DNA of 36,478 bases from CAWFKW01 sp964568655 (GCA_964568655.1 CAZMRG010000020.1:1-36478), one strand, 5' to 3'; shown: positions 7,867 through 15,486, counted from the first letter of the stretch. The notes: generated by a model not told the origin, from the letters alone. Translations and numbers: made by a program.

Positions 7867-9390
7867 TTATTTTTTTATAGATATCTTAAAACCATCGGTA
7901 AAGCGTTCAAGAATATCTTTAAGCTTAGCCGCGGTATCATCGCTTAGGTCGCCTGAAGTTGCGATAGCGTTAAGCAGATCTTTGTATTTCATTTCCATGG
8001 TCTCAAGGAATTCTTTTTCATACCTTGCAATATGCTCAATCGGAATTTCATCAAGATAACCGTTTGTGCCGGCAAATATTATTGCAACCTGTTTTTCAAC
8101 CGGATACGGATTATACTGCCCCTGTTTCAGGATTTCAACAAGCCTTGCGCCTCTTCTTAGCTGCTGCAAAGTAGCTTTATCAAGGTCAGAACCGAATTTC
8201 GTAAATGCTTCAAGTGCGCGGTATTGAGCAAGATCAAGCCTCAATGAGCCCGCTACTTTCTTCATAGCTTTAACCTGAGCATTACCGCCTACGCGCGATA
8301 CCGAAATACCAACGTTGATAGCCGGCCTGATACCTGAGTTAAACAAGTTCGATTCCAGGTAGATCTGTCCGTCGGTGATCGAGATAACGTTTGTAGGAAT
8401 ATAAGCCGATACGTCTCCCGCCTGTGTTTCGATGATAGGAAGCGCAGTTAAGCTGCCGCCGCCAAGGTCATTGCTAAGCTTTGACGCTCTTTCAAGCAAT
8501 CTTGAGTGAAGGTAAAACACATCGCCCGGATAAGCTTCGCGTCCCGGAGGCCTTCTGAGCAACAGAGAAACTTCTCTGTAAGAAGCAGCCTGCTTTGATA
8601 AGTCATCATAAACGCACAGCGCGTGCCTGCCTGAATCTCTGAAATACTCGCCAAGCGTAGCGCCTGAATACGGAGCCAAGAACTGCATTGGCGCGGGATC
8701 AGAAGCGCTTGCAGAAATTACAGTTGTAAATTCCATTGCGCCTGATTCTTCAAGTTTCGCAACAACCTGCGCAACCGTTGATTGTTTTTGCCCGATAGCA
8801 ACATATATACAATAAACGTTCTGCCCTTTTTGATTAATGATAGCGTCTATCGCGACCGCTGTTTTCCCGGTCTGCCTGTCGCCAATTATAAGTTCCCTCT
8901 GGCCTCTTCCTATCGGGATCATCGAGTCGATAGCCTTCAATCCTGTCTGGAGCGGCTCTTTAACCATCTGCCTTTGAATTACGCCAAGCGCCTTTCTTTC
9001 GATCGGAAGGAACTCTGTTGTCTGTATTGCTCCTTTGCCGTCGATAGGCTGGCCGAGCGGGTTAATAACCCTGCCAAGCATTGCCTCGCCAACCGGCATT
9101 GAAGCGACTCTTCCGGTTCTTCTTACTTCGTCGCCCTCTTTAACCAGCGTGTAATCGCCAAATAAAATACATCCAACATTATCTTCTTCTAAGTTAAGCG
9201 CCATGCCGAATACGTCATGCGGGAACTCGATAAGTTCGCTTGCCATACATTTTGTTAATCCGTAAACGCGGGCTACGCCGTCGCCGATCTGAACAACCGT
9301 GCCTACGTCGTAAACGTCAATCTCTTTTTCGAAACCTGATAATTGTTTCCGAAGTATCGCCGATACTTCATCTGGTTTTACTTCTGCCAT
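7867..9390 (-). CDS. atpA: ATP synthase F1 subunit alpha
   Basis: The alpha subunit carries the non-catalytic nucleotide sites and supplies the arginine finger to the beta catalytic sites. The 507 aa match family length. Walker A is GDRQTGKT (residues 170-177), and the arginine-finger segment is ISVSRVGGNAQ. The C-terminal helical domain is complete. No clear Shine-Dalgarno sequence precedes the ATG, which starts only 13 nt after the end of the unrelated secreted-protein gene. Translation is therefore likely to depend on ribosomes coming from that gene, giving the inserted gene a structural stake in atpA expression (inference). Confidence 0.99.
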   Translation of the reverse strand: MAEVKPDEVSAILRKQLSGFEKEIDVYDVGTVVQIGDGVARVYGLTKCMASELIEFPHDVFGMALNLEEDNVGCILFGDYTLVKEGDEVRRTGRVASMPVGEAMLGRVINPLGQPIDGKGAIQTTEFLPIERKALGVIQRQMVKEPLQTGLKAIDSMIPIGRGQRELIIGDRQTGKTAVAIDAIINQKGQNVYCIYVAIGQKQSTVAQVVAKLEESGAMEFTTVISASASDPAPMQFLAPYSGATLGEYFRDSGRHALCVYDDLSKQAASYREVSLLLRRPPGREAYPGDVFYLHSRLLERASKLSNDLGGGSLTALPIIETQAGDVSAYIPTNVISITDGQIYLESNLFNSGIRPAINVGISVSRVGGNAQVKAMKKVAGSLRLDLAQYRALEAFTKFGSDLDKATLQQLRRGARLVEILKQGQYNPYPVEKQVAIIFAGTNGYLDEIPIEHIARYEKEFLETMEMKYKDLLNAIATSGDLSDDTAAKLKDILERFTDGFKISIKK

Positions 9391-9403
9391 TTCTGATTAT
9401 GAT

Positions 9404-10183
9404 TTATTTTAATTTATAATCTTTTTTAAGCGTCTGAATAAACGCTTTTTTATCGTCGCATTTGTAAACTTTATTGATGTAATCGTAAGCATCATCAACT
9501 TTTCCGAGGTTATAATAATCTTCGGTGATTGCCGCGAGCAAAGCCTGCACAGGGCCTGATTCAGCGCTGTATATATCCTGGCCCGGCTGGGGACAATTGT
9601 ATCCTTTTGTCAAATAATCGTCATTCAACTGTTTTTTATAATCAGCCAGGTCTTTTTCTATGAGCTTTGGGAATTTCTTTGTAACATCAATAAACTTTCC
9701 GTTTTTATATTGGTAGATCAAAATAGGAAACTGCGAACCTGCAAAGCTTGTAAAAGCGTAAGCAAACCGCACGTCAAATCCGGACAGTTCCATCACGCCG
9801 TCGCCGTCAATATCTTTGATCTCGTAACCTGAGTCTCCCCAGAAAAGAGTATCTTTTACTGTATATTTGTCATTCTTTATTATTCCTGCTGTAAGTAATG
9901 TGCAGCAATGTGCCCCGCCTGTATAGTATTCAATTAGTAATACTTTTTCTCCGTTGCTTTCAAGTTTTATATCCTTAATTGATTGTACTGTTCCGGCAGT
10001 TATAGTATCGTACAGAATATTCTTACCGTTCTTGCTTATTGATAAATTTGAGCAATAATTTGTTGTATCATAAATTCCCTTAATTGTATAACCGTCGTAA
10101 TTATAAACTATCGTGCTGTCGTTTTGCGCAAGCGCCGATATTGTTAACGTCAATAAAAATAATATGCAAACTATTGTTTTCAA
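9404..10183 (-). CDS. Secreted protein of unknown function embedded in the ATP synthase operon
   Basis: I do not recognise a named function. The 259-aa protein begins with a clear signal peptide (KTIVCILFLLTLTISALA, predicted cut before QND). The mature part is beta-rich, with a GGAHCC motif at 89-94 and an EF-hand-like KDIDGDGVMEL at 123-133, as seen in FG-GAP/VCBS-type proteins; the C-terminal 60 residues look helical (DYYNLGKVDDAYDYINKVY). The cysteines (44, 93, 94, 197, 242) could form disulfides outside the cytoplasm. The start is TTG, overlapping the atpH stop in TTGA, and the gene ends 13 nt before atpA. It is therefore co-transcribed with the ATP synthase and probably translationally coupled, although F1 subunits are cytoplasmic and this protein should be exported. 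Similar GGAHCC proteins exist in other bacteria as unnamed exported proteins (recollection). Confidence 0.85.
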   Translation of the reverse strand: MKTIVCILFLLTLTISALAQNDSTIVYNYDGYTIKGIYDTTNYCSNLSISKNGKNILYDTITAGTVQSIKDIKLESNGEKVLLIEYYTGGAHCCTLLTAGIIKNDKYTVKDTLFWGDSGYEIKDIDGDGVMELSGFDVRFAYAFTSFAGSQFPILIYQYKNGKFIDVTKKFPKLIEKDLADYKKQLNDDYLTKGYNCPQPGQDIYSAESGPVQALLAAITEDYYNLGKVDDAYDYINKVYKCDDKKAFIQTLKKDYKLK

Positions 10184-10734
10184 TTTGACTGAAAGCTCCC
10201 CGCTTTAAATTGTTCGTATAATAATTCAAGTTGCCGCTTGATGCTTGCGTCAATTATTGTGTCGTTTATCTGAGCAATAAAACCGCCCTTAATGTCAGCA
10301 TCTACGCTGAACGAGGCTTCAATTTTCTTTCCTGAATACTGTTCCAGTTTTTCGGCCAGAGCTTTTCTTTCATCGCCGGTCATTTCGATCGCAGTCTTTA
10401 TCTTAGCCGAAATTATGCCTCTCTTCTCGTTAAGCAGGTCCACGAAATCTTCGCAGATATCAAACAGAAAATTCTCGCGGCTTTTGCGGCAAAGTATTTG
10501 CAGGAACAGCAGGCTGATATCCGATACTTTCCCGTCGAACAAAGCCTTGATTGTGGTTTCTTTCTTTCGTTCATTTATCAGCGGCGTAGAAAGAAATAAT
10601 CTCAGGTCGCTGGAAGCGGCTATAGACCTTCCGATACATGCGAAGTCATCTTTGAGCGTATCCAGAGCGTTCTTCTCCAGTCCGATATCATACAAAGCCA
10701 GCGTATACCTTCTTGCTACTTTTCTGTTTATCAT
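10180..10734 (-). CDS. atpH: ATP synthase F1 subunit delta (OSCP)
   Basis: Delta joins the peripheral b stalk to the top of the F1 head. The 184 aa are family length. The N-terminal helical domain opens with KVARRYTLALYDIGLEKN and the C-terminal strand region contains the family signature around IKGGFIAQINDTIIDASIKRQLELL. The ATG is 15 nt downstream of the atpF stop with a weak CGGAA. Its stop overlaps the TTG start of an unrelated secreted-protein gene, which separates it from atpA; in most bacteria atpH and atpA are adjacent. Confidence 0.97.
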   Translation of the reverse strand: MINRKVARRYTLALYDIGLEKNALDTLKDDFACIGRSIAASSDLRLFLSTPLINERKKETTIKALFDGKVSDISLLFLQILCRKSRENFLFDICEDFVDLLNEKRGIISAKIKTAIEMTGDERKALAEKLEQYSGKKIEASFSVDADIKGGFIAQINDTIIDASIKRQLELLYEQFKAGSFQSN

Positions 10735-10749
10735 TTCCGGTTATGCTTT

Positions 10750-11310
10750 CTAGTTTTTCGGGATCTGGTTAATGAAATCGTCGATAATTTTTTTCTGTTT
10801 GTTCTGGTCAAGATTCTCATCTATGATCTTTCCTGCAGCCTGAACCGCGAGATTAGCAATCTCATCTTTCAGTTCATTTAGCGCCGAGACTTTTTCTCTT
10901 TCAATTTCAGCTTTTGCCTGCTGGATAACTTTCTGGGCGTCTTCGTTGGCCTTACCCATGAGGTCGGTTCTTAGTTTATCCGCCAGCTGCTTACTTTCAT
11001 TCAGAATCTTTCTTGATTCTTCATCAGCTTTCGCCAGGAGTTTTTTATTCTCTTCCAGAATTTTTTCTGCTTCCTGTTTAAGGTATTCGGCTTTTTCAAC
11101 CGAGTCCTTTATACCCTGTTCCCTGTCATGCAGCGACTTAAGCAGCGGGCCCCATGCATACTTTTTCAGGATAACAACCAGGATTATGAATATCAGGATA
11201 GTCCATATCATAAGCCCCGGTTCAACCGAGAGTAAAGTATCTTTCTTGCCGCCCGGTTCGTTACTGACAAACAGCAGTATATTATAGAAATATGCTAAAA
11301 ATATGTGCAT
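10750..11310 (-). CDS. atpF: ATP synthase F0 subunit b
   Basis: Subunit b forms the peripheral stator. The 186 aa contain one membrane helix (about residues 33-50, LMIWTILIFIILVVILKKYAW) followed by a long charged coiled coil to the C-terminus, as usual for the family. A short hydrophobic extension precedes it (residues 1-16). An AAGG 7 nt before the ATG supports this start despite the extension. It lies 125 nt downstream of atpE and 15 nt upstream of atpH. Confidence 0.97.
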   Translation of the reverse strand: MHIFLAYFYNILLFVSNEPGGKKDTLLSVEPGLMIWTILIFIILVVILKKYAWGPLLKSLHDREQGIKDSVEKAEYLKQEAEKILEENKKLLAKADEESRKILNESKQLADKLRTDLMGKANEDAQKVIQQAKAEIEREKVSALNELKDEIANLAVQAAGKIIDENLDQNKQKKIIDDFINQIPKN

Positions 11311-11435
11311 AATAAACCTTTTGTTTAAGAAAAAGTGCTTTAATACTATTTTGAATTTCTAAAGATGCATGTTTCAGTACAAGCAAATCCCTAAAAAATT
11401 CTTAAATAGCCGCGGAGTAAATAGTTAACTAAAAA

Positions 11436-11654
11436 CTATTTTCCCTGTAAAATGAAACAGATAACCAAAGCGAACAAAGCGACACCTTCTACCAAAGCAG
11501 CCGCGATGATCATGGTTGTTCTGATATCTCCGGTTGCTTCAGGCTGCCTGCCGATAGCTTCGAGAGCTGAACCAGCTAATTTTCCGATTCCGATACCCGC
11601 TCCGATTACCGCCAATCCTGCGCCTATTCCTGCTGCTAATGCTGCTAGACTCAT
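11436..11654 (-). CDS. atpE: ATP synthase F0 subunit c, proton-type
   Basis: The 72-aa hairpin of two membrane helices forms the rotor ring. The polar loop is GRQPEATGDI (residues 35-44), and the ion-binding carboxylate is E56 in AALVEGVALFALV. Compared with the sodium-binding ring of Ilyobacter, the Gln of helix 1 is replaced by I23 and the Ser-Thr after the Glu by G57-V58. The sodium ligands are therefore missing and the ring should use protons (family knowledge applied to visible residues). AAGGA lies about 11 nt before the ATG. A strong hairpin sits in the spacer upstream, where the message must support about ten times more c subunit than its neighbours. Confidence 0.98.
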   Translation of the reverse strand: MSLAALAAGIGAGLAVIGAGIGIGKLAGSALEAIGRQPEATGDIRTTMIIAAALVEGVALFALVICFILQGK

Positions 11655-11732
11655 TTTTTAATTTGTCCTTTCTTAATTATTGAATTTTATTGTTTTATTA
11701 TTTTAATTTCTGATATCAATGTTCTAATCTTG

Positions 11733-11756
11733 GTTGTTGGTGATAACACCAACAAC
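11733..11756 (-). promoter_or_regulatory. Perfect 10-bp hairpin in the atpB-atpE intercistronic spacer
   Basis: GTTGTTGGTG (11733-11742) pairs perfectly with CACCAACAAC (11747-11756) around the loop ATAA. It lies about 80 nt upstream of the atpE start in a 166-nt AT-rich spacer, by far the longest gap between the core atp genes here apart from the 125-nt one after atpE. No T-run follows on the minus strand, so it is unlikely to end transcription. Plausible roles are RNA processing or stabilisation that raises subunit c output, or a dispersed palindrome. Confidence 0.6.
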
Positions 11757-11820
11757 GGCCATAAATCTACAATGTCTTTCTTTTAAATCTCAAATCGAAA
11801 ATCACAATTCTCAAATCCAA

Positions 11821-12648
11821 TCAGTGTTCCTGATGTATTGCCATGCCTATGAACAACGCCGATAATATTGTGAAAATATATGCCTGCAAAAGTCCTACTA
11901 ATATCTCAAGCAAATAGATAAACAAAGAAAATGCGATTGATACCGGCACCATTACATATCCTAAGGTAAATATTAAACTAATGAATGCGAGAATAACAAT
12001 ATGTCCCGCTGTCATGTTTGCAAACAAACGAATACACAACGCAAACGGCTTTGTGAGAAGCGAAATAAATTCTATAATTACCATTACAGGCAATACGTAA
12101 ATGGGCACTCCCGGCGGAATTAACCCTTTGAAATATCCTACGACACCGTTATTTTTAATTCCGTGGACCTGGGTCATTACAAAAGTTATAATTGCTAGCG
12201 AAGCCGTAATGCTGACGCTTCCCGTTGGCGTGTGTAAATAGGGGATCAGTCCAAGATAATTTGAAAGTAACACAAAGAAAAACACCGTGAAGAAAAATGG
12301 CAGGAATTTCACGCCTGATTCTCCCATCGCCGGGATAACTATATCATCTCTCACAAACACCATAATTACCTCAATGGCATTACCGATGCCTTTAGGAACA
12401 ACATTCTTTTTGTTTTTGGAAGCGGCGTATATCAATACTATGATAAGCAGCGTTGCCGCAAGTATCATCATAAGTACATTGGTTGTGATTGATAAGTCGA
12501 GTGTAAAGCTTCCGATCTGTATTGCGGGAAGTTTTATCAGCGGATGATCTGAAACATGCTCAATGATCCAGTTGTCGCCTTCTTTTGGCGCCTCAGTAGT
12601 CAAATTTCGTAATGTATCCGGCTGGAGGAGGACTGTCAGAAAATTCAT
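11821..12648 (-). CDS. atpB: ATP synthase F0 subunit a
   Basis: Subunit a holds the two proton half-channels against the c-ring. The 275-aa protein has an N-terminal periplasmic segment and five to six membrane helices. The essential Arg is R207 in KPFALCIRLFANMTAGH, and the conserved acidic residue of the preceding helix is E193 (VIIEFISLL). The C-terminal helix pair ends in LLQAYIFTILSALFIG. The gene follows the AtpI-like gene after a 213-nt spacer that holds two palindromic repeats, and precedes atpE. Confidence 0.98.
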   Translation of the reverse strand: MNFLTVLLQPDTLRNLTTEAPKEGDNWIIEHVSDHPLIKLPAIQIGSFTLDLSITTNVLMMILAATLLIIVLIYAASKNKKNVVPKGIGNAIEVIMVFVRDDIVIPAMGESGVKFLPFFFTVFFFVLLSNYLGLIPYLHTPTGSVSITASLAIITFVMTQVHGIKNNGVVGYFKGLIPPGVPIYVLPVMVIIEFISLLTKPFALCIRLFANMTAGHIVILAFISLIFTLGYVMVPVSIAFSLFIYLLEILVGLLQAYIFTILSALFIGMAIHQEH

Positions 12649-12721
12649 TTAGAGATAGTATACTGTTTATTCCTTCGGGAATATAATTCTCCCAAGGATT
12701 ATTTTTAAATTTCGATGATGA

Positions 12722-12741
12722 ATTCCCACGAATGTGGGAAT
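12722..12741. repeat. Palindromic repeat, ATTCCCAC variant
   Basis: ATTCCCAC (12722-12729) and GTGGGAAT (12734-12741) form a perfect 8-bp stem around GAAT. It is a one-base-pair variant of the ATTCCCGC...GCGGGAAT element seen at 12848, 13636, 15487 and 31883. It lies between the AtpI-like gene and atpB. The compensated change in both arms argues for selection on, or copying of, the stem. Confidence 0.65.
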
Positions 12742-12847
12742 CTTATATCAAATGTTAAGAAATATTATGCGTTGAAAAATTCCTGAAAAATAACTTTCGT
12801 TTCAAAGAACTTTCAAAGCATTTTAACTTTTAAAAAACCGATCAAAG

Positions 12848-12890
12848 ATTCCCGCTGGAGTTTACCCCGAGCCTGACGCGGGGCGGGAAT
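12848..12890. repeat. Nested palindromic repeat at the 3' end of the AtpI-like gene
   Basis: The outer arms ATTCCCGC (12848-12855) and GCGGGAAT (12883-12890) are those of the family also at 15487 and 31883. Between them lies a second palindrome, CCCCG (12865-12869) with CGGGG (12879-12883), around AGCCTGACG. It looks like one repeat inserted in the loop of another. The element supplies the last codons and the TAA stop of the AtpI-like gene. Confidence 0.65.
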
Positions 12891-13293
12891 TCATGGAATT
12901 TTGTCTGGTGTGAAAATAGAGTATTTCAAGCGAAACAAAAATTACGTAAAACAAAAACGCAGAACCCACCAGTGAAACTTCATCAAGCCCTGCAATTTTC
13001 AAAAGAACAAGAAGCAGAATAGCCATAAACAGAATCCGTATCCCCATCCCGCCGAATATCACTATCATAAAGCTCTTAACAGATTTGTTCAGAGCTATTT
13101 CATTTAATCTGTAACCAACAAACGCGTTGATAAGGGAAACTAGAAAACCGCAAATAAAAGAAATTATTTGTAACCGGTTTAAGTAAACTTTAGCTGGGTA
13201 AGCCGCTATCAATAACACTGCCAGGCTTGATATGAGAACATTTCTAACAAAGGAATGTTCACTTTTTGTCTTCAATCTTACCTGATTTGCCAA
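12862..13293 (-). CDS. AtpI-like four-helix membrane protein of the ATP synthase operon
   Basis: The 143-aa protein has four predicted membrane helices (about residues 18-36, 40-60, 72-98 and 106-126) in the position of the AtpI/ATP synthase chain I protein, an assembly factor for the c-ring. The ATG lies inside the end of atpZ with a 35-nt overlap, so the two are probably coupled. The last 10 residues (NSRPASGSG and neighbours) and the stop codon come from a palindromic repeat, so the natural C-terminus has been replaced. Sequence conservation in this family is low and the assignment rests on topology and position. Confidence 0.7.
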   Translation of the reverse strand: MANQVRLKTKSEHSFVRNVLISSLAVLLIAAYPAKVYLNRLQIISFICGFLVSLINAFVGYRLNEIALNKSVKSFMIVIFGGMGIRILFMAILLLVLLKIAGLDEVSLVGSAFLFYVIFVSLEILYFHTRQNSMNSRPASGSG

Positions 13294-13546
13294 ATTTTAT
13301 TACGTTCAAAGCCTTGAGCAATCCTAAAAAACCAAAAACAGAGCCAACAAGCACTCCTGCTATCATTAATATGTTACCTGTTCCAAGCCATGTATCTAAG
13401 CCGTAACCGATCAGCGTGCAAACCACAATAGCTATACCGTATTGAAAAGCATATTCGGCGTAAGACCAGCCGGAACGGTAAGATTCTGCAACCTGTTTTA
13501 ACTCAGACGGCTGTTTCTCATCATTTTTTGACGATTTTTCCGCCAT
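13259..13546 (-). CDS. AtpZ/AtpI family small membrane protein
   Basis: The 95-aa protein has a charged N-terminal stretch and two membrane helices (about residues 34-53 and 60-80, containing YAFQYGIAIVVCTLIGYGLD and GVLVGSVFGFLGLLKAL). This matches the AtpZ (F0F1-ATPase gene 1) family, which sits first in many atp operons and has been linked to assembly of F0 and to magnesium or calcium handling. It is the first gene of the operon here. Its end overlaps the next gene by 35 nt. The Gly-rich second helix and the FQYGI motif are the best family evidence. Confidence 0.85.
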   Translation of the reverse strand: MAEKSSKNDEKQPSELKQVAESYRSGWSYAEYAFQYGIAIVVCTLIGYGLDTWLGTGNILMIAGVLVGSVFGFLGLLKALNVIKFGKSGKIEDKK

Positions 13547-13578
13547 TTTTGCAGAATTTCTTTAGTTTACAATCAGCG

Positions 13579-13607
13579 AAAATAACGATTAATTAAAACA
13601 AAATCAA
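13579..13607 (-). promoter_or_regulatory. Candidate housekeeping promoter of the ATP synthase operon
   Basis: Reading the minus strand upstream of atpZ, TTGATT (13602-13607) and TATTTT (13579-13584) are separated by 17 nt, an acceptable -35/-10 pair about 33 nt before the ATG. The region is very AT-rich, so a chance match is quite possible. The palindromic repeat at the assembly gap lies just upstream. Confidence 0.3.
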
Positions 13608-13635
13608 TTTAAAGATTTAGAGGGGAGTATTTGTC

Positions 13636-13643
13636 ATTCCCGC
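13636..13643. repeat. Half of a palindromic repeat cut by an assembly gap
   Basis: GTCATTCCCGC runs straight into a block of N at 13644. The 11 bases are identical to the first arm and flank of the element at 31883 (GTCATTCCCGC), so the assembly broke inside another copy of this repeat. Confidence 0.6.
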
Positions 13644-13743
13644 NNNNNNNNNNNNNNNNNNNNNNNNNNNNNNNNNNNNNNNNNNNNNNNNNNNNNNNNN
13701 NNNNNNNNNNNNNNNNNNNNNNNNNNNNNNNNNNNNNNNNNNN
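13644..13743. other. Assembly gap (100 N)
   Basis: Exactly 100 N, a conventional placeholder, so the true length is unknown. The left edge is a palindromic repeat arm, which explains the break. Genes may be missing between the ATP synthase promoter and the envelope block. Confidence 0.95.
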
Positions 13744-14127
13744 CCCTTTTTAACCCAACTTTACATAATATTTATGGCAGATATGTGAGATACAGTCAGA
13801 TGAATCGTGAGATGGCTCTATTTTTTGCTTTTCCTTCGCAGATTTGAGCTTTTTCCCCGGTTTTTCTGTCTCATTTCTCACCTACTAAAATGAAACGCAT
13901 TATGAATGGATGATAAGAATGAGGAATTGATAATATGAGAAAGAACAGAATTTCTTCAATCCCATAATAATACGTATGTTTTGGAGTAGCAAGGCAAAAA
14001 TGAACGGATAGATTAGATTATCAGATTCATCAGATTCGGTCCGTGTCAGGCCTGCAAACCAGCCACTGCGTGCAATCAATACCAATTTATTGATTTTGTA
14101 CCTTCGTCTTCGCTCAGGTTGAGAGAG
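13744..14127. other. Intergenic stretch with no supportable gene
   Basis: About 380 nt from the gap to the EnvC-like gene. A 61-codon minus-strand reading frame (13900-14085) lacks a ribosome binding site and protein-like character. A near-duplicate AATCTGATGAATCTGAT is visible on the minus strand around 14020-14040. I see no RNA gene, promoter or terminator I can defend. Confidence 0.5.
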
Positions 14128-15330
14128 TTAAAACCGCAGCCATTCTTTTGGATTTAGCGGAGTTCCGTTGAGCCATAATTCGAAATGAAGCCCCTGGCCG
14201 TCGGGCGTTTCGCCTGACTTCCCAATGATCTGGCTGAGCTTTACTTTGTCGCCGACGGTTACATTAATATCACTTAGCGAAGCATAAACCGAACGGTAGC
14301 CGTTATCATGATTAATAATAATTACTTTCCCGAAGAACGGGGCCTCGCCGGTCAGGCTAACAGTCCCGGCGGCAACTGCGTAAACTTTAGAGCCTTTTGC
14401 AATTGAAAGATCGATTCCATTATTGAACGATTTTGTCGCCGTGGCATTATTCATGTACTCGCCAAAATCATTTTGAATAAAACCAAAATCCAGAGGCAGA
14501 TTCATGCCGCCTTTTATCTTATCAAAATCATCGCTTGAATAACTAAGCCTGTTATTTTTTGCACCTTTGTAGTTTTGCCTGTTATCAGTGAATGCATCGA
14601 TAAAATCCCTGATCCTGTTTATCTGATCTTCTTTTCTGACTATTGACGCTTCGTTCACATCTTTTGAATTATCAAGCTGTGATTTTTTTATTCTGAGCGC
14701 TTTTAGCTGCTCATCAATCGCGGCTTTTTCGTTTCGTTTTGACTCAATGTAAAATCTCTGCGAACTTACTGAGAGCTTAAGCATGTTTTTCTTTTCCTCA
14801 AGCATAATTTTCTTAGCCTTAAGGTCCTTCAGTTCTTTTTTTCTGCTCAAGGCAAATCTCTGCAAATACTCGTTGCGCCTCATGAACTCGTTCGGAGTTT
14901 TTGAGCTTAGTAAAAGCTCGAGCTCGTAATTTTTCCCGTGTTTGTAAAGATTGATTATCCTGCTCCTGAAGCTGTTTTGTATTTTGTCTACTTCATCTTC
15001 CATGAATAATACCATATTCGTTTCAACGGCAATTTCCTCAGGGGAAAGGAAGTTTTGGTTCTGGTAATCTTTTAGAAAATCGTTCAGGGCTTTAACTTTA
15101 TTTTCAAGGCTGTCAATTCCAACATTAATGTTTTCCTGTTCGGTCGCAAAAGAGCTGATAGTCTTGCGGCTTTCATCAATCTCCTTCTGGAACACGTCAA
15201 TTTGTCTGTTCTTATCGCCTGTAACTTCGTCAAATGTGGCTTTGATGAATAAAATGCTTAAGCTCAATAAGAACACCGTGAGCCAAAGGGGCTTGTTCCT
15301 GTTTAAAGTATTTTTGATTCTTGTGAACAA
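14128..15330 (-). CDS. EnvC-like murein hydrolase activator (degenerate LytM/M23 domain)
   Basis: The 400-aa envelope protein has an N-terminal membrane anchor (about residues 14-30), a long coiled coil (about 35-260) and a C-terminal LytM domain (about 290-400). EnvC-type proteins activate amidases that split septal peptidoglycan. Key M23 residues are missing: the first zinc His of HxGxD is N303 (NNGIDLS, D307 kept), the YAHL His is S351 (YASLS), and the first His of HxH is G380 (GLHFEL, H382 kept). The domain should therefore not be a peptidase, which fits an activator. In Bacteroidota such a gene commonly follows a DUF4292 lipoprotein gene. That pairing is present here, but 388 nt of repeats lie between the two. 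Confidence 0.9.
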   Translation of the reverse strand: MFTRIKNTLNRNKPLWLTVFLLSLSILFIKATFDEVTGDKNRQIDVFQKEIDESRKTISSFATEQENINVGIDSLENKVKALNDFLKDYQNQNFLSPEEIAVETNMVLFMEDEVDKIQNSFRSRIINLYKHGKNYELELLLSSKTPNEFMRRNEYLQRFALSRKKELKDLKAKKIMLEEKKNMLKLSVSSQRFYIESKRNEKAAIDEQLKALRIKKSQLDNSKDVNEASIVRKEDQINRIRDFIDAFTDNRQNYKGAKNNRLSYSSDDFDKIKGGMNLPLDFGFIQNDFGEYMNNATATKSFNNGIDLSIAKGSKVYAVAAGTVSLTGEAPFFGKVIIINHDNGYRSVYASLSDINVTVGDKVKLSQIIGKSGETPDGQGLHFELWLNGTPLNPKEWLRF

Positions 15331-15358
15331 ATATTGTTATTTATCGACCCCCTCCTAC

Positions 15359-15377
15359 CTCCCCCTCTTAGGGGGAG
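15359..15377. repeat. Palindromic repeat CTCCCCCT...AGGGGGAG
   Basis: An 8-bp perfect stem (15359-15366 with 15370-15377) around CTT, preceded by the C-rich stretch ACCCCCTCCTACCT. It resembles in composition the C/G-rich element at 2481-2503 but is a different sequence. It is the first of at least five short palindromes in the spacer between the EnvC-like and DUF4292 genes. Confidence 0.6.
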
Positions 15378-15421
15378 ACGGTCATTGAAGGACTCTAATA
15401 GAATTGCATTCCCATTTTTAT

Positions 15422-15441
15422 CCACGAGCTAAAGCTCGTGG
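15422..15441. repeat. Palindromic repeat CCACGAGCT-AA-AGCTCGTGG
   Basis: A perfect 9-bp inverted repeat with a 2-nt centre (8 bp around TAAA if drawn as a hairpin). No T-run follows on either strand, so it is not a terminator. It belongs to a different family from its neighbours. Confidence 0.65.
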
Positions 15442-15486
15442 CAATTACTAATTTTTTTATATATTCTTGTTACTAACTGAAGTTTC

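Noticed and set aside
14015..14045. Tandem AATCTGAT on the minus strand as a direct-repeat regulatory site.
   Set aside because: Only two imperfect copies in AT-rich DNA with no gene start nearby.
13900..14085. A 61-codon minus-strand reading frame.
   Set aside because: No ribosome binding site, no protein-like pattern, and it crosses the AATCTGAT duplication.
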